A stretch of 64,000 bases of DNA. Origin: Bacillota bacterium (GTDB lineage Bacteria; Bacillota; Clostridia; Acetivibrionales; DTU013). The first letter of the stretch is position 1. Every line of letters begins with the position of its first letter. The stretch spans positions 62,001 to 126,000 of the forward strand of contig JAFABI010000105.1 of NCBI GenBank assembly GCA_023426125.1, in the 5' to 3' direction. Positions 43,366 to 50,570 of the stretch are shown in pieces. Under the pieces are notes generated by a model. The model worked only from the letters and a program-made list of their open reading frames with translations, did not search any database and was not told the DNA's origin. The position numbers and the translations under genes are program-made.

Positions 43366-44861
43366 TCGCCGACGATGAATACTTTATCTGTGAGGGAATC
43401 CGCACCAAGATTCATCGGTTGAAGATACCTGATATCGGTGAGGTGCGCACTTGCCTGAGTGGTGAGGAGGCGCTGAAGATTTGCCGGAGCTTCCGTCCGC
43501 AAATCGTTCTGACCGATATAAAGATGGGTAGCATCAGCGGTATCGATATGATCAGGGAACTGGGAAAAATGTTATATCCCGTGCAATTTTTAGTCGTGAG
43601 CGGCTATGACGACTTTTCCTATGTAAAGGGTGCATTCCAGAGCGGAGCCATCGACTACCTGCTTAAGCCCGTACTTACGGACGACCTTAAACGCGTATTG
43701 GAAAATGCCTGTGCCAATTTAAAGCAGCTTCCCCTCCGCAAAGAAGCGCATCGCGGCGATTTGTTCCATCTCTCGCATCACACGTTAAGCTTGTTGTATG
43801 CACAGTCGCAAAGTGAAACGGCTTCTCCCGGGCTATGTGCAAATTTGGACGCATGCGGGATCGGTGAAAAGTGTTGTATCGCACTGGTCGCTTTCGAAGC
43901 CCCGCAGCCCCGCGCTGAGATGGAGCGCCGCATCAACGAGCTGTATGACCGCTTTGGCCGTGATGGCAAGCTTCTGTGCAATGCCATATCCGAACAAAAA
44001 CTATGCCTTCTGGCAGACAGTTCACTGGAGGAAACATTGTCCGGGCAGCTTAAGGAGCTTATCCGGACAGCTTCCTTCTGCGGCTCTTGCATGGCTGCCG
44101 CAAGTCTCAGCCGGATAAGCATGCGCAAAGAAATTCCGCTTTTACGCCACGAAGCTGAAAAACAGCTTTGCAACAGGCTGACTCAGGGTTACGGCAGATT
44201 GTACAAAGCTGTCGATTTCCCTGCGGTAAAAAACGGCATGCAGCCCAAAATCAAGCACTTAATGTCACAATACATCCAGACCCCGTCTCTGATTGTTTCT
44301 GAAGCGATGCGCCTGGATTTTTATAAAGAGCTGCACGCTATGGCACTGGCAGATCTGTGTAATTTTTACCATTATTTTAATGAAATCCTGAATCTTGAAT
44401 TAGTAAGCAACGAACTGGCTGAGAGTCCGGTACGCCCACGATCCTTTTTCGACTTTTGCAATTACGAAGAACTGGAGACGTTTCTGTACAGCCGCCTGTC
44501 CGAGTACGCACAACAGGTCTCGGCACAGCCCAAGCTAACCGACGTGACCTATGCGGTCCGTAAATATATCGACGACCACTTCACAGAGAACCTGACGCTC
44601 TCCGATCTCGCCGACCGCTTTTTTGTCAGCTATTCACATCTGAGCAAGACCTTCCACAAAACCTTCCGTATGCCGTTCCAGGAGTATGTGTATATGCTGC
44701 GCATGGAACACGCAATGAAGCTGCTGCATCGGCCGGAGCTGTCCATACAGGACATTGCCGTGCAGATTGGGTACGAAAACCTGTTCAACTTTTCCCGTGC
44801 ATTTAAGACATATTACGGGATGGCACCCAGCTATTTCAGAAAGAACAATGAAACGCATTGA
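43350..44861 (+). CDS. YesN-type response regulator with AraC DNA-binding domain
   Basis: 503 residues. The receiver domain has LIADDEYF (acidic pocket), the phospho-acceptor in IVLTDIKMGS (aspartate near residue 55), VVSGYDDF and the lysine in YLLKPV. The last 100 residues are the AraC double HTH (LTLSDLADRFFVSYSHLSKTF, IQDIAVQIGYENLFNFSRAFKTYYGMAPSYFR). It probably activates the divergent ABC importer genes through the 41401-41432 repeats. GAGGTGTACAC precedes the ATG. Confidence 0.93.
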   Translation: MYSVLIADDEYFICEGIRTKIHRLKIPDIGEVRTCLSGEEALKICRSFRPQIVLTDIKMGSISGIDMIRELGKMLYPVQFLVVSGYDDFSYVKGAFQSGAIDYLLKPVLTDDLKRVLENACANLKQLPLRKEAHRGDLFHLSHHTLSLLYAQSQSETASPGLCANLDACGIGEKCCIALVAFEAPQPRAEMERRINELYDRFGRDGKLLCNAISEQKLCLLADSSLEETLSGQLKELIRTASFCGSCMAAASLSRISMRKEIPLLRHEAEKQLCNRLTQGYGRLYKAVDFPAVKNGMQPKIKHLMSQYIQTPSLIVSEAMRLDFYKELHAMALADLCNFYHYFNEILNLELVSNELAESPVRPRSFFDFCNYEELETFLYSRLSEYAQQVSAQPKLTDVTYAVRKYIDDHFTENLTLSDLADRFFVSYSHLSKTFHKTFRMPFQEYVYMLRMEHAMKLLHRPELSIQDIAVQIGYENLFNFSRAFKTYYGMAPSYFRKNNETH

Positions 44862-44929
44862 CCCGCGGTGCAAGTACCTCAGCCTGCATTTTACCATTCC
44901 CGGTGAGCGGCGGCGTTTTTTTATGAAGT

Positions 44930-44964
44930 AAAAAAGGCTATTCCTTTCGGAAATAGCCTTTTTT
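44930..44964. terminator. Bidirectional intrinsic terminator between convergent genes
   Basis: AAAAAAGGCTATT and AATAGCCTTTTTT pair around a short loop. It serves the response-regulator transcript on the plus strand and the HD-protein transcript on the minus strand; the HD stop codon lies inside it. Confidence 0.88.
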
Positions 44965-45531
44965 CGACGCGTCTTCAATCATTCTGCCCACATACTCCGC
45001 GATGACCCGGGGAGCTCTTTCAAAAACCAACCGGTTTCTATTGTAAACCTGTTCAACGGTGATGCCGTATTCCTTCCACATCTTCCCCTGCGAAGAGGAA
45101 TTCAGGAGCAGCGGCTCCACCCTGTCCACCGTCGCCGCACATAAAGCCTCTGCGGATTCCGCCCGTTCAAATTCCTGCCACAAGGACCGGTATTCCTCCG
45201 CCTGGTCTTCCGGCAGCAGGGAAAAAAGCTTCTCCGCCGCTCTGGTTTCCCTTTCCTCCTTGTCGCCATGGGCCTGCTCATCATAAGCAAAGGTATCCCC
45301 TGCATATATTTCTACCAGGTCATGGATCAGAACCATTTTGATGGTTTTGAGCAGGTCGGCCCCTTTAAAGTACTCCGAAAGCACCATGACCATCATGGCA
45401 AGGTGCCACGAATGCTCCGTATCGTTTTCCCTCCGGGAGCCGTCGGACAGGTAGTTGCGGCGAAGCACGGCCTTCAGCCTGTCAATTTCCAGAATAAACT
45501 GCATTTGCCGTTCCAGACGGTCCTGTTCCAT
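44938..45531 (-). CDS. HD-domain phosphohydrolase (YfbR/HDDC2-like 5'-nucleotidase type)
   Basis: 197 residues from the ATG at 45531 (AGAGGTG upstream); the frame to 45657 is non-coding extension into ecfS. Metal motifs: TEHSWHLAMMV, the HD pair in LIHDLVEIYAGDTFAYD, and the last aspartate in TVDRVEPLLLN. Close relatives dephosphorylate (deoxy)nucleoside monophosphates. Last gene of the purine-riboswitch operon, so a nucleotide made by the operon's phosphoribosyltransferase is a natural substrate. Function inferred, not proven. Confidence 0.85.
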   Translation of the reverse strand: MEQDRLERQMQFILEIDRLKAVLRRNYLSDGSRRENDTEHSWHLAMMVMVLSEYFKGADLLKTIKMVLIHDLVEIYAGDTFAYDEQAHGDKEERETRAAEKLFSLLPEDQAEEYRSLWQEFERAESAEALCAATVDRVEPLLLNSSSQGKMWKEYGITVEQVYNRNRLVFERAPRVIAEYVGRMIEDASKKGYFRKE

Positions 45532-45542
45532 AAACACCTCTT

Positions 45543-46118
45543 TCAAACTTGGGGTATAATGGTCTGAATTCTTTTCAGCCTGGGCGCCAGCAGAAGGACG
45601 ACAAAAGGCGTCAGGGCGATGGGCACCACGTCGGCGATACCGATCCAGACAACGCAATACCAGTAGTCAAGGCCTGTGAAGAAGGACAGTGACAGGCTTG
45701 TGGTCAGTATCATGAGACATCCGAAGAGCACCGACCAGAACATGGACGTCCAGATGAATCTGCCCTTATTGGCGGTCAATTCATCCAAAGTTTTTCCGCG
45801 AAGCATGATAAAGGCGGGAAGCGCTGCGCTCAAAGCAACAGTGATTCCGTCCGTCAGCAATGTGTGAGGCGCAATAAAATAGCCTCCCAGAAGGGACCAT
45901 ACGAGGGTGCCTATGTAGCCTGCAAAAAATCCGGTCACCGGACCGAACAGGAATGCGATGGCTACGATCATAAATGCAAAGGTTCTAAAATGCACTGCTC
46001 CCGGTATCAACGGGATCGGGCTGCCATATGCCCACAGTACGCCGGTCAACACTCCGAAAATAACAAAGAAGATGATGTTGACAAAGGTAAATTTCTTTTT
46101 GGTTTGAACCGCCGACAT
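45543..46118 (-). CDS. ECF transporter substrate-binding (S) component
   Basis: 191 residues with about six membrane helices (for example 14-30, 45-70, 75-95, 125-150, 160-180). VHFRTFAFMIVAIAFLFGPVTGFFAGYIGTLVWSLLGGYF resembles the loop 1/helix 3 area of S components. It should bind a small molecule outside the cell and pass it through EcfT/EcfAA'. The ligand is unknown; the riboswitch and phosphoribosyltransferase point to a purine or related heterocycle. Placed between the creatininase and HD genes. Confidence 0.85.
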   Translation of the reverse strand: MSAVQTKKKFTFVNIIFFVIFGVLTGVLWAYGSPIPLIPGAVHFRTFAFMIVAIAFLFGPVTGFFAGYIGTLVWSLLGGYFIAPHTLLTDGITVALSAALPAFIMLRGKTLDELTANKGRFIWTSMFWSVLFGCLMILTTSLSLSFFTGLDYWYCVVWIGIADVVPIALTPFVVLLLAPRLKRIQTIIPQV

Positions 46119-46130
46119 GCTTCATACCTC

Positions 46131-46910
46131 CTAATAATTGGTTTTTGCAAAAGCAGATAGTATATCCTTAAGCTCTTTGACCGCATAGTCAAACAGCCTT
46201 TTGCCTTTTTCAGCCGTGGCAAAGGTAGGTGCGCCGATTACGCCGCTTTTGGTGACATCGCTGGTTTTCCAGCCTGCATTGTACGGACCGAATACGGTGA
46301 CAAAATCATTGTCCCGCAGGCTTTCCACCGGATCCTCATCCACCGCCAGCTCCATATGCACTGTCTCGGGACGGGCATGGAGCATCAGCGACGTCTCCAG
46401 CTCGCAGGCATGGAATACGCCGTAGGTCCCCGACTCCTTCAGCCCCTCAAGCCCTTTGTTCCAAAAAGGCGTAAACCACCAGTCGAAAACAAAGACCTTC
46501 ATGTCGAAATCAATTCTCAGATCCCGGCTGATCATGTTCAGCATGTCGGTATTGCCGCCGTGGCTGTTGAACAGCACCAGCTTTCTGAAGCCGCTGCGGG
46601 AAATGGCTTCCGCAATGTCATGAAGCATGGCGTAGTAGGTTTGTGTTCCAAAGGTCAGCGTCCCGGCAAAGCCCATGTGCTCGTTGCTTTTTCCGATGCA
46701 GAGCTGCGGAGCGAAAATAAGGCTCCCGCCGTCAAATTGCTGTGTTTCCACGATCCGGTCCACCAACGCCGACAGGATAATGGCGTCGGTGCCTACAGGC
46801 AGGTGCGCTCCATGCTGCTCCGTAGCAGCCGTCGGCAGCAGAACCACCGCCGTGTCCTTGTCGATGGCTGCGATTTCATCCCTGGTCAGGTTTTCCCATT
46901 TTGCAATCAT
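46131..46910 (-). CDS. Creatininase-family amidohydrolase
   Basis: 259 residues. Metal motifs of the family are intact: PTAATEQHGAHLPVGTD (glutamate, histidine, aspartate), LVLFNSHGGNTDM, and HACELETSLML with the late glutamate. The family includes creatininase, archaeal FAPy deformylase ArfB (which acts on a ring-opened guanine-like compound), and some cyclic amide hydrolases. Inside a purine-riboswitch and ECF operon, an amide or formamide bond of a purine-derived compound is the best guess. Substrate not provable from sequence. Confidence 0.88.
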   Translation of the reverse strand: MIAKWENLTRDEIAAIDKDTAVVLLPTAATEQHGAHLPVGTDAIILSALVDRIVETQQFDGGSLIFAPQLCIGKSNEHMGFAGTLTFGTQTYYAMLHDIAEAISRSGFRKLVLFNSHGGNTDMLNMISRDLRIDFDMKVFVFDWWFTPFWNKGLEGLKESGTYGVFHACELETSLMLHARPETVHMELAVDEDPVESLRDNDFVTVFGPYNAGWKTSDVTKSGVIGAPTFATAEKGKRLFDYAVKELKDILSAFAKTNY

Positions 46911-46940
46911 TCTTTTATCCCCCCAAATCCCATTTACAAT

Positions 46941-47756
46941 TTACAGCGGAATATACAGCAAGACCTGAAGAATTGCCGTTACCGCCGTAGCCGCCACCGT
47001 AACCGTGACAAAAACCGTATCCAGCCAGGTTGCCTTTATGGCCTTATACGAGGTGCGCTTTACCTTGAAATTCAGCTTATAGTAATGCATGGCCAGCGAA
47101 ATGGAATGGCCCTTGCCCAGTACGCGGAAAAGAAGAGGCAGAGAAACAATCACATAATTCTTCAATTTTGCCACGGCGCCGCACTTGTCCACCTCAAGGC
47201 CGCGGGAGCTTTGCGCTTCCATGATGGTATAAAACTCCTTGATGATCATGGGGATGATCTGAAAAACAAGTCCGATGCCAAAGGCTACGGCATAAGGAAC
47301 CCTCCATGAACGGAGGCCCAGAATGATCTGGCTGAAGTTGGTGGACAGGATGACGGTGTAAAAGGCGGAAATCATCAGGAAAATCCTCAGGGCAAACACT
47401 CCGCCCTTGTAAAAATCAAACCACTCCAGGCTGAAGACCTGGCTGCTCTGCAAGATATCCACCGACGTCCGGTAAATCACGGGGCCGTCGTTTAGCTTAA
47501 ACATCCCAAGCACCAGCCACAGCAGAAAAATAAACAGCAGCAGCACCTTCACCTTTCCCGCCAGGATCAGGATATATTTACCTATATGGCTTGTCGCCCA
47601 GATGACCGTGAACACGGCAAACAGGAATAACAGGGCCACACCGCTTTTAACGAAGGAGGTCAGTACCGACATGACGATAAAGAACACAAATTTTGTCCGT
47701 GGATCCAACCTGTGCAAGAAAGAATTCATTTCAACATATTGTAAAAAATCACCCAT
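46941..47756 (-). CDS. ecfT: ECF transporter transmembrane (T) component
   Basis: 271 residues. FLHRLDPRTKFVFFIVMSVLTSF at the start is the EcfT opening, and SSRGLEVDKCG matches the ARG-like coupling motif that docks in the ATPases. Five or six helices are visible. It scaffolds the S component and the fused ATPase encoded just upstream (15-bp gap). Confidence 0.9.
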   Translation of the reverse strand: MGDFLQYVEMNSFLHRLDPRTKFVFFIVMSVLTSFVKSGVALLFLFAVFTVIWATSHIGKYILILAGKVKVLLLFIFLLWLVLGMFKLNDGPVIYRTSVDILQSSQVFSLEWFDFYKGGVFALRIFLMISAFYTVILSTNFSQIILGLRSWRVPYAVAFGIGLVFQIIPMIIKEFYTIMEAQSSRGLEVDKCGAVAKLKNYVIVSLPLLFRVLGKGHSISLAMHYYKLNFKVKRTSYKAIKATWLDTVFVTVTVAATAVTAILQVLLYIPL

Positions 47757-47770
47757 TTTATCCCCTCCGG

Positions 47771-49459
47771 TTATTCAAGAGTCGTCAAAGCATTGCGGCC
47801 GCCTGATGACGCCAGCCGATCTACCACCTGCGCCACAAAGGCGTTTACGTCGCAGCAGAGCCCGGAAAGCCCGAAATGCTTTGACAGGCTTACAACGGGC
47901 GGCAAAGCAATGCTGATCCGGTCGAAGAGCTCCTCCCGGCAGGCCAGGGAATGCTTTTCATCCTGAGCCAGCTTGACTCCTTCATTGAGAATAATAATTT
48001 CATCGGATATCTTAAATACCAAAGGAATGTCATGACTGATGATAACCACCGTTTTTCCCTTTTTGACCAGATGCTTGACGATCTCCTCCAGCCTGTTCTT
48101 CAAATGCAGGTCCATCCCCAGCGTCGGTTCATCAAAAATAATCACCTCGGCGCTGGAAAAGAATACCGACAGAATGGTCAGCAGGTGCTTTTTCCCCATG
48201 GACAGGTTGACGGGCAGCTCATCCTTGTGCTGCAGCAGGCCGTAGCAGTCAAGAAGCTCCAGGGCCTCCTCCTCGCTGTAGGGAACGCCCTGGGCGGTGG
48301 CGCAGAAAATCAGTTCACGGTAAACGGTTTCCTCAAAGAGCATATGCTCGGGATGCTGGAATACCAGAATAATGTCCCTGCTGATCTGCGCAACGGACTT
48401 TCCAGTGGTTTCCATGCCGTTGTACCGGACGGTCCCCCCGGTAGGCCGGTACAAACCGTTGAGGTGCTTGACAAAGGTCGTCTTGCCGGAGCCGTTCTGC
48501 CCCAGGATGGAAACCACCTTTCCTTTTTGAAAGCCGGCATCTACCTCCATTAATGCATGGAAGCCGTCGGCAAAAGTCTTGCAGATGCCCTCGGCCACCA
48601 GGACCTCCTCCGTTTTTTCGCCGGAACGGGCTGCCGGAGGGCTGAAGCTCTTCCGCCCGATAAATTTTTCGATTTCATCCCTGGCTTCCTGCAGAGTATG
48701 AAAAGCCTTCATGCCCTGAACTTTTTTAGAAAGCTCCCGGTAGATCTCCACCTCCTGGGGAATGGTCACCCCCAGTCTTTCCTGTATCTCAAAATTGCCG
48801 TAAAATTCGTCCTTTCCGCCGTCAAAGACGATTTCCCCGTCAATGAGGCCGATGACATGGTCCACGATATCGGAGAACCAGTCCATATTGTTATCCACGA
48901 TGACGGTAGACTGTCCGGTGGCCTTCAGTTGGTTCAGGACAAACTGGATCAGCTTCTTGCCGTTGGGATCCAGCGAGCTGACAGGCTCGTCCATGATCAG
49001 AAGCTCCGGCTGCATGGCCAGTACCGAAGCAATGCAGACAGCCTGGCGCTGGCCTCCCGAAAGAGTGGCCACCGAACGCTTCCGGAGGTGCTGGATATTT
49101 AAAAGGTCCAGGACATATTCCACCCGTTCGGCAATAATCCCGCTCTCCAGCCCCATGTTCTCGATCCCGAAGGAAAGGGCGTCCTCCACGCCGTAGCCAA
49201 ACAGCTGGTTTTCCGGCGTCTGGCTCACCACGGAGATGTTAACGCTCTCGTCCACATCAAAGGAACCTTCGAATGCACCCATGGGCATCAAAGCGGGAAT
49301 TACGCCGCTCAATATGCTGACAAGGGTGGATTTTCCACAACCGCTGGGGCCAACAATCGCCGTAACCTTGCCTTCCTCGATGTCAAAGCTGACATTTTTC
49401 AGAACCGGCCGGGCATCGGCGCTATATTTGTAACTGATATTTTCTGCACGGAAACTCAA
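47771..49459 (-). CDS. Fused ECF transporter ATPase (EcfA-EcfA' in one chain)
   Basis: 562 residues with two complete ABC domains. Domain 1: Walker A GPSGCGKST (about 36-44), signature LSGGQRQAV, Walker B LLIMDEPVSSLDP. Domain 2 (about 285-520): Walker A GQNGSGKTT, signature LSMGKKHLL, Walker B VIIFDEPTLGMD and the switch ISHDIPLVF. The second signature lacks the usual second glycine (LSMGK for LSGGQ), suggesting asymmetric ATP sites. The start is a TTG at 49459 with AGGAGATAGGGTT upstream. Most ECF systems use two separate ATPase genes. Confidence 0.9.
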   Translation of the reverse strand: MSFRAENISYKYSADARPVLKNVSFDIEEGKVTAIVGPSGCGKSTLVSILSGVIPALMPMGAFEGSFDVDESVNISVVSQTPENQLFGYGVEDALSFGIENMGLESGIIAERVEYVLDLLNIQHLRKRSVATLSGGQRQAVCIASVLAMQPELLIMDEPVSSLDPNGKKLIQFVLNQLKATGQSTVIVDNNMDWFSDIVDHVIGLIDGEIVFDGGKDEFYGNFEIQERLGVTIPQEVEIYRELSKKVQGMKAFHTLQEARDEIEKFIGRKSFSPPAARSGEKTEEVLVAEGICKTFADGFHALMEVDAGFQKGKVVSILGQNGSGKTTFVKHLNGLYRPTGGTVRYNGMETTGKSVAQISRDIILVFQHPEHMLFEETVYRELIFCATAQGVPYSEEEALELLDCYGLLQHKDELPVNLSMGKKHLLTILSVFFSSAEVIIFDEPTLGMDLHLKNRLEEIVKHLVKKGKTVVIISHDIPLVFKISDEIIILNEGVKLAQDEKHSLACREELFDRISIALPPVVSLSKHFGLSGLCCDVNAFVAQVVDRLASSGGRNALTTLE

Positions 49460-49504
49460 AACCCTATCTCCTAACGTAAATAAAATGAACCTTTTCCGGA
49501 ATCC

Positions 49505-50056
49505 TCAGCGCTGCGGCTTGACGGCAAACACCGGAAGCTTCTCGAGATAAATGATGTCCTTGCGGTCCGCGGAATCTCCCTCTGCCAGAATAGCAGCCTT
49601 GCCGGCCACAATTCCGCCGGCCTTCCTTATGAGCGACTCCATCGCCTTAATGGATTCCCCCGTACTGATGACGTCGTCGACGATCAGGATCCGTTTTCCT
49701 TTGATCATCTCGCTCTCCTCTTTTTCCAGACACAGAATCTGCTTCGCCTGGGTCGTGATGGAATAAACCTCCGTTACAAAGGGATCCGTCATGTACGGCT
49801 TGATGCTTTTTCTGGCGACAAAATACCTTTTCATTTCCAGCAGGCGGGAAAGCTCCTGAACCAGCGGTATCCCCTTGGCCTCCGCCGTAATCATATAGTC
49901 TACGGCTGGAATCCTTTCCTTCAACTCCAGGGCCGCGTTGATGACAAGCTCCGAATCCCCCAGGATCACAAAGCTTGCAATCTCCATGGAATCCGAAATC
50001 CGGATGATGGGCAGCTTTCTTTCAAGGTTGGCTACTTTCAGATCATAGTATTTCAT
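49505..50056 (-). CDS. Purine-type phosphoribosyltransferase
   Basis: 183 residues from the ATG at 50056 (GGGGGAG upstream). The PRPP motif is RILIVDDVISTGESIKAM (about 124-141). ITAEAKGIPLVQEL and RYFVARKSIKPYM resemble adenine/xanthine phosphoribosyltransferases. It would join PRPP to a purine-like base brought in by the ECF transporter. First gene of the riboswitch operon, 73 bp after the terminator stem begins. Base specificity is not readable; guanine, xanthine or an analogue all fit. Confidence 0.88.
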   Translation of the reverse strand: MKYYDLKVANLERKLPIIRISDSMEIASFVILGDSELVINAALELKERIPAVDYMITAEAKGIPLVQELSRLLEMKRYFVARKSIKPYMTDPFVTEVYSITTQAKQILCLEKEESEMIKGKRILIVDDVISTGESIKAMESLIRKAGGIVAGKAAILAEGDSADRKDIIYLEKLPVFAVKPQR

Positions 50057-50072
50057 ACGCATCTCCCCCTCG

Positions 50073-50114
50073 GCAAATAAAAATAAAACAGACCGGGACA
50101 GTGTCTCCGATCTG
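50073..50114 (-). terminator. Intrinsic terminator of the purine riboswitch
   Basis: CAGATCGG and CCGGTCTG pair over 8 bp (50114-50089), followed on the minus strand by TTTTATTTTTATTTG. It lies between the aptamer and the phosphoribosyltransferase ribosome binding site. Confidence 0.8.
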
Positions 50115-50204
50115 CTGCATATGCTCCGTGCCGGACTGCGGCCAGGCATCCCCGACCGACCCGGCCGGACTTCACCTCACTTGCATCCCGACAGATAAAC
50201 AAAC

Positions 50205-50272
50205 GCCATAGCGTAGGCAATTTACGGCTGCCACGTAGAGACCCCCACACCATATCTGTGGTTTTATATAGC
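50205..50272 (-). promoter_or_regulatory. Purine riboswitch aptamer (guanine-like, divergent)
   Basis: The minus strand shows the core elements in order: P1 arm GCTATATAA, P2 loop GATATGG, junction GTCTCTAC, L3 loop CCGTAAA, and J3/1 CTATGG with closing arm TATGGC. The cytosine that reads guanine-type ligands (position 74 of the B. subtilis xpt aptamer) is present. Differences from xpt: position 73 is G rather than A, and P3 seems to have a bulged T and one extra pair. The 90 bases between aptamer and terminator could form the alternative structure. Confidence 0.85.
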
Positions 50273-50570
50273 TTATCCATGTATTCTACATTTTTCGATT
50301 AATTGTGCTAAATTATATCACGCCGTGAAGCGAATAGCAATAACCGATTGTCTCCTGAAACGGCGAACGCATGAATTAATTTAAAGGTAAAAGATTGTCG
50401 AGGCAATCTTTTACCTTTTTTAATAAGAAGTGTCACTTCATCGAATTCTTCGCAGAGCTTCAGCAGTTGTTCCTTGTAGTAATTCTCAGGTGTAACATCA
50501 GTGCCAGCTTGAACCCCCAGCAGCAAGATCGCCACAAATGCCCGCCGCTCCGGCCAGGCCTTTTCTTCTA
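50273..50570. other. Gap between the riboswitch and the AraC-type regulator gene
   Basis: It contains the promoter region of the riboswitch operon (not clearly resolved) and a 15-bp perfect stem at 50383-50418. A 75-codon minus-strand open frame (50308-50535) runs through the stem. No gene is supported. Confidence 0.45.
50383..50421. terminator. Perfect 15-bp hairpin with T-tract
   Basis: AAAGGTAAAAGATTG and CAATCTTTTACCTTT pair around TCGAGG, with T residues after the stem on the plus strand and TTTAAATT on the minus strand. It probably ends the transcript of the AraC-type regulator gene. Confidence 0.7.

Noticed and set aside
46941..49459. Cobalt ECF (CbiMNQO) transporter
   Set aside because: No CbiM/CbiN-like histidine-rich S component is present. 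The operon is under a purine, not a cobalamin, riboswitch.
50308..50535. 75-codon minus-strand open frame
   Set aside because: It crosses a 15-bp perfect hairpin, and no family is recognised. A decayed fragment remains possible.
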